From positions 1 to 43,066 of the forward strand of contig JABDNT010000070.1 of NCBI GenBank assembly GCA_013043685.1: 43,066 nucleotides of DNA, given 5' to 3'. Origin of the DNA: Flavobacteriaceae bacterium. Its GTDB lineage: Bacteria > Bacteroidota > Bacteroidia > Flavobacteriales > Flavobacteriaceae. The notes beneath the pieces were generated by a model that worked only from the letters and a program-made list of their open reading frames with translations, ran no database searches and was not told the origin of the DNA. Each line of letters starts with the position of its first letter. Position 1 is the first letter of the stretch. The position numbers and the translations under genes are program-made. Below, in pieces: positions 24,432 through 33,680 of this stretch.

Positions 24432-25706
24432 ATGAAAAATCTTCGATATTATATTTTGCCAGGGCTGGTTTTATTCTTCGGGATTATCAGTACACAAATC
24501 ATAAATGCTCAAGTTATTGACTACACAGAATATAGTGGTGTGGTAACGGATAGCAATACCAATGACCCGTTGATCTCGGTAAGTATCAAACTCACGAATT
24601 CTAATTTAGGCAGTATTACCAACGATGAGGGGGCTTTTATTATAAAGGTTCCTAATGACCGTGGCATAACAGCAATTGAATTTTCCTTGTTGGGCTATGA
24701 ATCGAAATCAATTCCCCTGTCCAGGCTATCCTCCGGAAAAAACCGAATTAAGTTAAATCTGAAGGTTACCGAACTGTCACAGGTGAATATCTCTTCATTT
24801 AGAAATGCCAAAGCTCTTGTAAAAGCTGTGTTCGACAAGAAAGCGCAAAACAATCTTAATCGGGCTTCGATAATGACTGCGTTCTATCGTGAAACAATAA
24901 AAAGGCGGAACAGGAATGTTTCCTTAACCGAAGCTGTGGTGAATCTATACAAGGAACCCTATTCTTCTAGCGTAAAGGATGTGGTTGGACTACACAAAGC
25001 CCGTAAAAGCACAGATTACCGGCGCCTTGATACAGTGGCCTTAAAATTACAGGGTGGGCCGTTCTCTACCTTGTACCTTGATATTATGAAGTATCCTGAA
25101 TACATATTCACTCCTGTCACCATGGATGAGTACGAGTTCAGTTTTGGAGACCCCACTACCATAAATAATAAACCGGTGTACGTGGTTAATTTTAAACAAA
25201 AGGCTGTGATAAACGTACCGAGGTATTATGGGAGTTTCTTTATCGATGCCGAAACACTGGCTCTCAGAAGTGCGTCCTATAGCCTTAAACTTACGGGCAT
25301 GAAAGACTCTGCCAATAAAATGTTCGTGAAAAAGAAGCCCAGGGATATCGATGTTACCGCATTAAGCGCTTCCTATAAAGTTGATTATCGTGAGAAGGAC
25401 GGCCAATGGTATTATGGTTACGGAAGTGTGAACCTTTCGTTTAAAGTGAAAAAACGACGGAAATTATTTAATTCGGTGTATACCCTGGCCAGTGAAATGG
25501 CTGTGACCGACTGGGAGGAAAATACTACCGGCGTTCGATTAAAAGGAAAGGATCGGTTAAAGCCAACGGTAATAATGACCGATGCCGTTTCCGGGTTCAA
25601 AGACCCAGACTTCTGGGGCCCTTATAATGTGATAGAACCTGAAAAGTCGATCGAGTCTGCTATAGATAAGATCCAAAGAAAACTGCGAAGAAACGGTTCT
25701 ACTTAA
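24432..25706 (+). CDS. Carboxypeptidase-like regulatory domain protein, exported
   Basis: ATG 24432 gives 424 residues starting with a signal peptide (MKNLRYYILPGLVLFFG ... NAQ); an upstream ATG at 24408 adds eight polar residues. Residues ~30-115 are a carboxypeptidase D regulatory-like beta-sandwich (YSGVVTDSNTNDPLISVSIKL, SNLGSITNDEGAFIIKVP). The remainder (~300 residues) resembles the beta-rich domain that follows in Bacteroidetes proteins of this type. No TonB-receptor plug or barrel follows. Probably a periplasmic or outer-membrane-associated protein of unknown role. Confidence 0.87.
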   Translation: MKNLRYYILPGLVLFFGIISTQIINAQVIDYTEYSGVVTDSNTNDPLISVSIKLTNSNLGSITNDEGAFIIKVPNDRGITAIEFSLLGYESKSIPLSRLSSGKNRIKLNLKVTELSQVNISSFRNAKALVKAVFDKKAQNNLNRASIMTAFYRETIKRRNRNVSLTEAVVNLYKEPYSSSVKDVVGLHKARKSTDYRRLDTVALKLQGGPFSTLYLDIMKYPEYIFTPVTMDEYEFSFGDPTTINNKPVYVVNFKQKAVINVPRYYGSFFIDAETLALRSASYSLKLTGMKDSANKMFVKKKPRDIDVTALSASYKVDYREKDGQWYYGYGSVNLSFKVKKRRKLFNSVYTLASEMAVTDWEENTTGVRLKGKDRLKPTVIMTDAVSGFKDPDFWGPYNVIEPEKSIESAIDKIQRKLRRNGST

Positions 25707-25716
25707 CGTTTTCGAA

Positions 25717-26061
25717 CTAAATAAGGTGACTATAATACCCAATGAATGCGATAACGAATAGTGGGGCTGTAATAATGCCCGGCACATATTTCTTGCTTAT
25801 TCCCCACCATGTGATATGCCAAATACCATTGGCAAGCATCAACAAGATGAAATAACCCATTAGTTTTTCTCTGAACGGAAATTGTTCAAGGAGGTAAACA
25901 GCGGTCCAGAACATTATAAAGAGTATTTCAAATGCAAGAAAACTCCCGAACTTCATCTTGAAAAATGGGCATTTCTTATGGAATCCGGTTGAAAGTTCCT
26001 CTATGGAGTGGAAAAACTGAATTATGATGAATACAAGAAAATATGTTTCTATATCATACAT
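25717..26061 (-). CDS. HXXEE domain membrane protein
   Basis: The 114-residue protein has four predicted membrane helices. The signature FFHSIEEL (residues 16-23) contains the H-x-x-E-E motif that names the family; further His residues (FHKKCPF, NGIWHITWW) may bind a metal. Function unknown. Its ATG directly abuts the stop codon of the preceding 1043-residue protein (TAGATG), so the two are co-transcribed and probably translationally coupled. Confidence 0.87.
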   Translation of the reverse strand: MYDIETYFLVFIIIQFFHSIEELSTGFHKKCPFFKMKFGSFLAFEILFIMFWTAVYLLEQFPFREKLMGYFILLMLANGIWHITWWGISKKYVPGIITAPLFVIAFIGYYSHLI

Positions 26062-29000
26062 CTATTCTTTATCCAATATAATCGCGGGAATATCCAGCTC
26101 CTTGAACATAGCGTTGAAAGCTGCCATCTCCGTGTTGATAATCGTATTTCGCTCTTGTTCATACGTACTCCAGTCCTTTTTAAGATCTGCAAAACGCTGT
26201 TTTGAGCCTTGTGTGACCTGTGGGATCGGGCCCTCAATAAAGCCTTTAAGAAACAATAATTCAGAATTCAGCTTATTATTATAATTAATAACATCCTGGA
26301 AGGTCTTTTGTTTCGCCTGAATAAGATTCTCCTCCCAGCTTGTGATCCTTTTCTGAAGGGAATCGCCTTTCCTGACAAGTTCTTCCGCTTTATCATTATC
26401 CTTCAATAGTTTAGAATAAGACGTAAGCTGCGACTTGGCCGAACGCATATCATTCACCGATTCGTGAATATCCTTCACAATTGATTCTATTTCAACCAGC
26501 ATTCGCTGTTGCTCGTTGAAATCGGCTGCGCTTGCATCGATGTTCGGATTTGGCTTAATGGTTACGGTAGATTCCGAACTGGCATCTCCTTGCGTTAACC
26601 GAAACGTATACGTACCTGGGCCAACGTGAGAACCACCCAGGTTACCAAATACAAATACCTTTGAAACAGTGGGCATATCGTCTCTTCGGAAGTTCCAGTA
26701 AAAGCGGTTGAAACCACTTTTCGCTGGTAGAACGGCAGGTTTGGAAGGTCCGCCAGGCCAGGATTTAAAATCTTTATCCGGCTTGCTTGTCATTTTTCTG
26801 ATCACCTCTCCATTCTGCAACACCTCCAGGGTAACAGGAACCGAATCGATCGCTTCCTTGATGTAATAATCGAATATTACCCCGGACGGCGGATTTTTAC
26901 CAATGGTAGGATTACTGCTCATCCCTCCAAAAAACAAATAGGTTTCCCTGGGTTTAAATAATGTAATTGCATCACCTTTCTTGTCTTTATTCTGAATCGC
27001 TCCAAGGTCATCGAGAATCCAGAAAGACCTGCCGGCTGTAGCCGCGATGAGGTCATTATCCTGAATTACAAGATCATTGATAGGAACCACTGGCAGGTTT
27101 AGTTGAAACGATTCCCAGGTAGCCCCGTCATTCCATGAAATATACAGGCCGGTCTCTGTACCGGCGTATAGCAGCCCCTTGCGCTTTGTATCCTCGCGGA
27201 CTACTCTAACGAAGGTATGTTCACCTTCAATTCCATTTGTGATCTTCGTCCAGCTTGCCCCATAATTATTCGTTTTGAAAACGTAAGGCTTGAGATCCAT
27301 AGATTTATACCGCATCACCGTGATGTATGCTGTGGCAGCATCGTGAGGTGAGATCTCGATGCTGTTGATAATACCTTCCCGGAGGTTTTTGGGAGTAATA
27401 TTCTTCCAATTTATACCTCCGTCCATAGTAAGTTGCAACAACCCGTCATCCGTTCCGGCATACATGACTCCTTTTTCGTGAGGAGATTCCACAAAAGCCA
27501 TTATGGTGTTGTAATTTTCTCCTCCGGCTGCTTCGTTGGTAAAAGGCTTACCACCCGGGCCATGCTTGTCTTTTTCATTTCGTGTAAGGTCCGGACTTAT
27601 AGGCGTCCAACTAATTCCACCATCGGTTGTTTTAAAAACCTTGTTTCCGGCATGATATATAGTATTTCGGTCGTGCGGAGAACTAATTATAGGTGCATTC
27701 CAATTGAACCGGTATTTGGCATCTTTCGGGGCTTTACTCAATCCCAGTTCCGGATATTCATTAATCGCCTTGCCTTGGTCGATATCCTTCATCCAACGAT
27801 CAATGATGCCCTGGTAACAACCGCCATAGACCACCACCGGGTTGTCAGGGTCGAATGCTAAAAATGCACTTTCACATCCCGCCACGGAGTACCAGTCCTT
27901 CCAGTCTATTCCTCCGTGGTTCGTGCGGCTGGCTATAGCTATAGCTGAATTATCCTGCTGACCGCCATACACATTATACGGAAATAAATTATCGGTGGTA
28001 ACCCTGTAGAACTGGGCTGTCGCCTGGTTTCGCTGGCTACTCCAGGACCTGCCGCCATTGTTACTTACATTGGCACCACCATCGTTGGAGTTGATCATTA
28101 CTTGGTTGTTATTTGGATGAATCCATAAATGATGATTATCACCATGCGGAGTAGAAACTCCCGAGAAGGACTTCCCGCCATCGATGGATTTCATCACAGG
28201 CGCATTGCATACGTAGACAATATTCTCATTTTGTGGATCCGCAAAGATCTCCATGTAATACCAGGAGCGCGCAATGTTTACCCTGTTCTTATTGACTTGC
28301 TTCCATGATTTCCCTGCATTATCACTGCGATAAACTCCTCCTTTGTCCCCTTCGGCCTCTATTACCGCAAATACCCGGTCTGGATTAGCTCTGGACACCG
28401 AAATACCTGATTTCCCTATAATATCAGGAATACCTGCCTTCATTGGCTTCCAGGTAGTTCCGCCATCGACCGATTTATGAAGTCCGGAGGATTCGCCGCC
28501 ACTTTCCATCGTCCAGGGATAACGTCGGTGTTGCCACATAGAGGCATATAGAATTCGAGGATTGGTCATATCCATCGATAAAGATGAAGCCCCGGTATTA
28601 TTATCGACAAACAGTACTTTTTCCCAACTCATCCCGCCGTCTGAGGATCGATACACCCCGCGATCATCCGAAGGGCCGTATTGTGCTCCCTGGGCCGCTA
28701 CAAAAATAATGTCGGGGTTTGTGGGATGAATGATCACATCGGAAATATGGCGAGTATAATCCAGACCGATATGCTTCCAGGTCTTACCGGCGTCTGTCGA
28801 TTTGTATACGCCGTCTCCCATAGATGTCATTACTCCTCGGGCTGCATGTTCACCCATTCCTACCACTACAATGTTAGGATCACTTTCGGAAACTGCGATC
28901 GCCCCAACCGTGCCGGTTTTAAAAAATCCATCCGAAATATTCTTCCAGTTAATTCCATCATCGGTACTCTTATAAACACCTCCTCCAGTACTGCCCATAT

Positions 29001-29193
29001 ACCAAACACCGGGCTGGGTAACAACGCCACTTGATGCCACGCTGCGCCCACCTCGAAAGGGTCCTATATTTCGCCATTTTAAATTGTGGAACTCCTTGTC
29101 GGCAGTAGTAGGTTTATCCTCCTTTTTATCCTGGGCGTTCAGAGAAATTGAGAATAGTAAGAAGGTAAAAAATAATAAACGGATAGTCTTCAT
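26062..29193 (-). CDS. Large exported beta-propeller protein (sortilin/BNR-like repeats)
   Basis: The 1043-residue protein has a signal peptide (residues 1-20, ending LNAQ). Residues ~30-740 contain many Asp-box/BNR repeats of the form S/T-x-D-x-G-x-x-W (KSTDDGINWKN, KSTDAGKTWKH, RSSDGGMSWEK, KSVDGGTTWKP, KTTDGGISWTP, LTMDGGINWKN), typical of VPS10/sortilin-type ten-bladed propellers. The C-terminal ~300 residues contain a beta domain and a helical region (MLVEIESIVKDIHESVNDM). No sorting domain is seen. Such proteins are often annotated as glycosyl hydrolase-like, but no catalytic residue can be shown. Confidence 0.9.
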   Translation of the reverse strand: MKTIRLLFFTFLLFSISLNAQDKKEDKPTTADKEFHNLKWRNIGPFRGGRSVASSGVVTQPGVWYMGSTGGGVYKSTDDGINWKNISDGFFKTGTVGAIAVSESDPNIVVVGMGEHAARGVMTSMGDGVYKSTDAGKTWKHIGLDYTRHISDVIIHPTNPDIIFVAAQGAQYGPSDDRGVYRSSDGGMSWEKVLFVDNNTGASSLSMDMTNPRILYASMWQHRRYPWTMESGGESSGLHKSVDGGTTWKPMKAGIPDIIGKSGISVSRANPDRVFAVIEAEGDKGGVYRSDNAGKSWKQVNKNRVNIARSWYYMEIFADPQNENIVYVCNAPVMKSIDGGKSFSGVSTPHGDNHHLWIHPNNNQVMINSNDGGANVSNNGGRSWSSQRNQATAQFYRVTTDNLFPYNVYGGQQDNSAIAIASRTNHGGIDWKDWYSVAGCESAFLAFDPDNPVVVYGGCYQGIIDRWMKDIDQGKAINEYPELGLSKAPKDAKYRFNWNAPIISSPHDRNTIYHAGNKVFKTTDGGISWTPISPDLTRNEKDKHGPGGKPFTNEAAGGENYNTIMAFVESPHEKGVMYAGTDDGLLQLTMDGGINWKNITPKNLREGIINSIEISPHDAATAYITVMRYKSMDLKPYVFKTNNYGASWTKITNGIEGEHTFVRVVREDTKRKGLLYAGTETGLYISWNDGATWESFQLNLPVVPINDLVIQDNDLIAATAGRSFWILDDLGAIQNKDKKGDAITLFKPRETYLFFGGMSSNPTIGKNPPSGVIFDYYIKEAIDSVPVTLEVLQNGEVIRKMTSKPDKDFKSWPGGPSKPAVLPAKSGFNRFYWNFRRDDMPTVSKVFVFGNLGGSHVGPGTYTFRLTQGDASSESTVTIKPNPNIDASAADFNEQQRMLVEIESIVKDIHESVNDMRSAKSQLTSYSKLLKDNDKAEELVRKGDSLQKRITSWEENLIQAKQKTFQDVINYNNKLNSELLFLKGFIEGPIPQVTQGSKQRFADLKKDWSTYEQERNTIINTEMAAFNAMFKELDIPAIILDKE

Positions 29194-29248
29194 GGGTTGG
29201 TTTTTTAATGCCCATAAAGCTACGGAATTTCAAAAAACAATAATTAGG

Positions 29249-31648
29249 CTATTTTCCTATTAGATGCAACTCTGTGAAATTCTTGTCTACGACCAGCGAT
29301 GTATTGCCGTTAACTTTCAATTCGGAAAGATTGGTTTCCTTGTTGTCAACTTCTATGATACCGATCTCAAACGGAAGGCGTTTTAGGTCTAACTTGAATT
29401 TATCGTACGGGGTAATGTATTTACCTTCCTTATGCTGCTGAATGATCAATTCATTCTTATATCCTGTAAGTTTAAAGGTTCTGTAACTGTAACGTCCTTT
29501 TTTATAGTCGTATCCGTCATGGGCATCTTCATATAAGACCGAATTTTCTTTCCCTTCCTTGAAGTATACCTCCAGTTCAATTTCATCAAAATCCTTTTCA
29601 CCAACATATTGTTGAACAGGGTATTTTGGAATGATGGCTCCTTCTTTCACAAATAGCGGTATACTATCTATATCTGCATCCACCCATACTTCCTTACCTC
29701 CGTCTATGACCTCGTAGGTCCAGTAGTTGTACCACTTGCCTTTTGGTAAATACATTCTGCGGCCTTTGGAATTAGGCTCTATAATAGGGCATACCAGGAT
29801 TTGAGATCCGAACATGAACTCGTCTGTACGATAATAGGTCTGATGATCTTCCTGATCGAATAATACCAGAGGCTGGACCATTGGCGTTCCTTCCTCCACA
29901 TATTGGTAGAAGGCCGTGTATAAGTATGGAAGCATCTTATACCTTATTTCAATGAACTTCCTGAAGATATTTGTTACATCCTCATCGAAGGCCCATGGCT
30001 CCTGGTCACCGTGATCCCCGGATGAGTGAACCCGACAGAACGGGTGGAAGATCCCTAATTGGATCCACCGGATGAAAAGTTCACCGGTAGGCTGCTCTGC
30101 GAATCCTCCTATGTCTGTTCCAACAAACGACATACCGGATATAGCCATTCGCTGAACCTGCTGATTCGCGATCCAGAGGTGTTCCCAGCTAGCTATATTA
30201 TCTCCGGTCCAGGAAGAACTGTATCGCTGCGTCCCGGAATAAGCAGCACGTGTAATAATAAAAGGCCTTTTTGGGTAGGCAAATTGCTTTACACCTTCAT
30301 AGGTAGCCTTTGCCATTTGCATACCATATATGTTATGAGCTTTGCTGTGACTACATGGATCGCCGTCGAAATTATGCCGCACATCAAGGGGGAAGGTCTT
30401 AGTGGGGACTTCCATCACGGCCGGTTCGTTCATATCATTCCATACGCCCTTAACTCCTATATCTTCAATAAGTTCTTTATATAAGCCACTCCACCAGGTA
30501 CGAACTTCGGGATTGGTGAAGTCCGGGAAATTACATTCTCCGGGCCATACCTTACCACGCATTAACGGACCATCGGCACGTTTACAGAAATAATCTTTTT
30601 CCAGTGCTTCCCTGTAGATATCATAATCCATGTCGATCTTTATACCTGGATCGATAATAGCCACCGTATTAAAACCATCTTCAAGCAGATCGTCCACCAT
30701 CCCTTTGGGGTCTGGGAAATACTTTTCATTCCATGTGAAGCAACGGAATCCATCCATATAATCAATATCCAGGTAGATAGCATCACAGGGAATCTTCAGA
30801 TCACGAAATTTAGCCGCAATTTCTCTTACGTTCTTCTCGGGATAATAACTCCACTTACTCTGGTGGTATCCAAGCGCCCATAACGGCGGGAGATCCGGTT
30901 TACCGGTTAGGTCTGTGTAGCTTCTCACTACATCACCCATTTTAGGACCATAGATAAAATAATAATTCATCTCCCCACCCTGTGCCCAGAAACTGGTGAC
31001 ATGGTGTCGCTCTCCTGCAAAATCGAAAAAAGTACGGAACGTATTATCAAAGAAGATTCCGTAAGAAATATCATGGTGCAGGCCAATGTAGAAGGGAATC
31101 GCTTTGTACAACGGATCCTGGTCTTTTCCAAAGGCGTATTGATCGGTGACCCAATTTTGTACTCTTTTTCCTTTTAAATTGAAATGAGTGGGCTTATCTC
31201 CAAGACCATAATAACATTCCATTTTTTGTTCGGTCTTGCTCATTTTCACAATATCACTGCCATGCTCATAGCTGTATTCCCAGTGAAAGCCCAACTCGTC
31301 TTGATTTATTACTTTTCCGTCAAGGTCATATATCGTCTTCTTCAAATTGGTCTTATCAATATGAAGCTCCAGTTTCGATGTTTTAATGATGTACTTCTTT
31401 GGTTTTTCCGAATATTCCAGGTGATTATAACCCCTAACAACATCATCTGAAATTGCATAGGAAAAATCTTTGGGGAAACTGCCGGTTGGCGCATACCTGA
31501 AACGCAGGACACTGTCACGTATAACAGTAATTTGAAGCAATACTCCGTTTTGAGTTGTGATAAGGAATTTATCCTTTTTCTTTATAAAACTATTTATGAG
31601 GGAAGGAAACTGATTTCCTTTCTGTTCCAGTTCAGTATTTACTATCAT
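29249..31648 (-). CDS. GH31 family alpha-glucosidase
   Basis: This 799-residue enzyme hydrolyses alpha-glucosidic bonds. No signal peptide is visible, so it is probably cytoplasmic. An N-terminal beta-sandwich (residues ~1-240) precedes the TIM barrel: YHQSKWSYYPEKNVREIA, IYLDIDYMDGFRCFTW, the nucleophile in GVWNDMNEPAV, the acid/base region SSWTGDNIASWEHL, and GTDIGGF. A C-terminal beta region follows. It is the last gene of the glgE - maltokinase - glgB - GH31 run, separated from glgB by 106 nt that contain a LacI-type palindrome, so it may also have its own promoter. It probably trims malto-oligosaccharides or glucan. Confidence 0.93.
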   Translation of the reverse strand: MIVNTELEQKGNQFPSLINSFIKKKDKFLITTQNGVLLQITVIRDSVLRFRYAPTGSFPKDFSYAISDDVVRGYNHLEYSEKPKKYIIKTSKLELHIDKTNLKKTIYDLDGKVINQDELGFHWEYSYEHGSDIVKMSKTEQKMECYYGLGDKPTHFNLKGKRVQNWVTDQYAFGKDQDPLYKAIPFYIGLHHDISYGIFFDNTFRTFFDFAGERHHVTSFWAQGGEMNYYFIYGPKMGDVVRSYTDLTGKPDLPPLWALGYHQSKWSYYPEKNVREIAAKFRDLKIPCDAIYLDIDYMDGFRCFTWNEKYFPDPKGMVDDLLEDGFNTVAIIDPGIKIDMDYDIYREALEKDYFCKRADGPLMRGKVWPGECNFPDFTNPEVRTWWSGLYKELIEDIGVKGVWNDMNEPAVMEVPTKTFPLDVRHNFDGDPCSHSKAHNIYGMQMAKATYEGVKQFAYPKRPFIITRAAYSGTQRYSSSWTGDNIASWEHLWIANQQVQRMAISGMSFVGTDIGGFAEQPTGELFIRWIQLGIFHPFCRVHSSGDHGDQEPWAFDEDVTNIFRKFIEIRYKMLPYLYTAFYQYVEEGTPMVQPLVLFDQEDHQTYYRTDEFMFGSQILVCPIIEPNSKGRRMYLPKGKWYNYWTYEVIDGGKEVWVDADIDSIPLFVKEGAIIPKYPVQQYVGEKDFDEIELEVYFKEGKENSVLYEDAHDGYDYKKGRYSYRTFKLTGYKNELIIQQHKEGKYITPYDKFKLDLKRLPFEIGIIEVDNKETNLSELKVNGNTSLVVDKNFTELHLIGK

Positions 31649-31668
31649 GCGGGTTCGCTAAATGGTAA

Positions 31669-31686
31669 TTTTAAATGAATTTAAAA
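31669..31686 (-). promoter_or_regulatory. AT-rich inverted repeat upstream of the GH31 gene
   Basis: TTTTAAAT-GA-ATTTAAAA forms perfect 8-bp arms, 20 nt before the GH31 start codon. Possible operator half-pair or promoter element; weak evidence. Confidence 0.35.
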
Positions 31687-31741
31687 CTAATGAATTGCTT
31701 CTTATGTTCTGACAGTCTTTCTGAAAAAGTAATCAACAAAC

Positions 31742-31753
31742 GAAAACGTTTTC
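31742..31753 (-). promoter_or_regulatory. Candidate LacI/GalR-family operator
   Basis: GAAAACGTTTTC is a perfect 12-bp palindrome with a central CG, the typical form of LacI-family operators (cre-like TGAAAACGTTTTCG on the minus strand). It lies immediately after the glgB stop codon and 94 nt before the GH31 start. No LacI-type gene is in the window. Confidence 0.5.
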
Positions 31754-31754
31754 A

Positions 31755-33680
31755 TTAACTTTTTTTGGTGGTTTGGACCCTTTTGAGGGCAATTATCGAT
31801 AATGGAGGTAATTTAAGGGCAACCGATTGTTTTCGGAACTGCCATTCTTTGTCATCTGTTGTGTATTGCCTGGCGATCTTATAACCACTTCCACCATAAT
31901 TGGGATCATCACTATTGAATATGAGCTTATATTTTCCCGACGCGGGTAAACCAATACGATAATCTTCCCTCGGTATAGGTGTCATGTTTGCAATCAGGAT
32001 AACGTCGTCCTTTTCCTTTTCTCCTTTCCTGATATAAGCCAGCACCGAATTTTCCGCATCGTTATAATCGATCCACTCGAAACCATCACCTACAAATTGT
32101 TTTTGGTGAAGGGCCGGTTCTTTCCTGTAGAGTTTGTTTACTTCAGCAACCAGTTTCTGAATCCCTTTGTGGTAGTCGTGTTCCAGTAAATGCCAGTCGA
32201 GGCTTTGCTGAAAATTCCATTCCTCTCCCTGCCCGAATTCACCACCCATGAACAACAATTTGCTCCCTGGATGCGTAAACATATAACCGTAAAGCAACCT
32301 TAGGTTCGCAAACCGCTGCCATTCGTCGCCTGGCATTCTGCCCAGTATTGATTGCTTTCCGTAGACCACTTCATCATGACTAAGGGGCAGCATAAAGTTT
32401 TCGGTAAAGGCGTATGTCATACTGAAGGTGATATCATTCTGGTGATGCTTACGGTATATCGGTTCTTTTTTGAAATATTCCAGGGTATCATGCATCCAAC
32501 CCATCATCCATTTCATTCCGAAGCCAAGGCCTCCTATATAGGTAGGTTTGGACACCATAGGAAAAGAAGTGGATTCTTCAGCTATGGTTTGAACACCTTC
32601 AAAACTTCCATAGACCTCTTCATTTAGTTCTTTGAAAAACGAAATCGCATCGAGGTTTTCCCTACCGCCAAACTGATTTGGTTCCCATTCACCGTCTTCC
32701 CTGGAATAATCGAGGTACAACATACTCGCCACGGCATCTACCCTCAATCCATCTGCATGATACCGGTCCAGCCAGAAGATGGCATTACTTATAAGAAATG
32801 CACGAACTTCATTTCTACCGTAATTGAAGATCAAACTTTTCCAATCCGGATGATATCCCTTGCGCCTGTCCGGATGTTCATAAAGATGAGAACCATCAAA
32901 ATTTCCTAATCCGTGTGCATCTTCAGGGAAATGGGAGGGAACCCAATCCAGGATCACCCCAATATCGTTTTTATGAAGCTCATCCACGAGATACATGAAG
33001 TCTTCGGGTTTTCCAAAGCGGGAAGTGGGAGCGAAATAACCTGTAAGCTGGTATCCCCATGAAGGATCGTACGGATATTCCATTACAGGCATGAATTCCA
33101 CATGTGTGAAATTCATCTTTTTTAAATATGCAGTTAGTTCTTTCGCTAGTTCCAGGTAGGTGAGTGGCCTGTCTTCTTCTGCATTATGCATCCAGGAACC
33201 TATGTGCATTTCGTATACTGAAAAAGGTTTATCCAGGCGGTTGATGTCTTTTCTCTTATTCATCCAACTCTTGTCACGCCAGACATAGGTAGTATCCCAA
33301 ACAATAGATGCCGTATTTGGCGGATGTTCACAGCGTGCAGCGAACGGGTCGGCTTTTTCAGTTTTCACATCGCCATGATGCGAATGTATCTTGTATTTGT
33401 ATTTAGATCCTTTCTCCACGCCTGGAATGAATCCTTCCCAGATCCCGGAAGAATCCCAGCGGATATTCAACGGGTGTTCCCCTTCGATCCAGAAATTAAA
33501 ATCCCCGATAACCGAAACGGCCTTCGCCGAGGGCGCCCACACAGCGAAGTACACACCTTTCTGCCCGTCTAATTCGGTAAGGTGTGCTCCTAGTTTTTCA
33601 TAAAGTCGGAAATGCTTCCCCGCCCTAAACAGATCGATATCAAATTCGGTAAAAAGACTATGTGTTATTACCTTGCTCAT
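31755..33680 (-). CDS. glgB: 1,4-alpha-glucan branching enzyme
   Basis: The 641-residue GH13 enzyme introduces alpha-1,6 branches into glucan. A CBM48-like domain (residues ~30-125; GVYFAVWAPSAKAVSVIGDFNFW) precedes the barrel. Motifs: VEFMPVMEYPYDPSWGYQLTGY, GVILDWVPSHF, nucleophile Asp in GLRVDAVASMLYLDYSRE, acid/base Glu in QTIAEESTSFP, and PLSHDEVVYGK. The C-terminus is a beta domain. Its start overlaps the maltokinase stop by 4 nt (ATGA), so it is translationally coupled with the GlgE pathway genes. Confidence 0.96.
   Translation of the reverse strand: MSKVITHSLFTEFDIDLFRAGKHFRLYEKLGAHLTELDGQKGVYFAVWAPSAKAVSVIGDFNFWIEGEHPLNIRWDSSGIWEGFIPGVEKGSKYKYKIHSHHGDVKTEKADPFAARCEHPPNTASIVWDTTYVWRDKSWMNKRKDINRLDKPFSVYEMHIGSWMHNAEEDRPLTYLELAKELTAYLKKMNFTHVEFMPVMEYPYDPSWGYQLTGYFAPTSRFGKPEDFMYLVDELHKNDIGVILDWVPSHFPEDAHGLGNFDGSHLYEHPDRRKGYHPDWKSLIFNYGRNEVRAFLISNAIFWLDRYHADGLRVDAVASMLYLDYSREDGEWEPNQFGGRENLDAISFFKELNEEVYGSFEGVQTIAEESTSFPMVSKPTYIGGLGFGMKWMMGWMHDTLEYFKKEPIYRKHHQNDITFSMTYAFTENFMLPLSHDEVVYGKQSILGRMPGDEWQRFANLRLLYGYMFTHPGSKLLFMGGEFGQGEEWNFQQSLDWHLLEHDYHKGIQKLVAEVNKLYRKEPALHQKQFVGDGFEWIDYNDAENSVLAYIRKGEKEKDDVILIANMTPIPREDYRIGLPASGKYKLIFNSDDPNYGGSGYKIARQYTTDDKEWQFRKQSVALKLPPLSIIALKRVQTTKKS

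Noticed and set aside
27433-27861. 142-codon open frame on the plus strand
   Set aside because: It is antisense to the large propeller protein; its Cys/His-rich sequence is what reversed Asp-box codons give.
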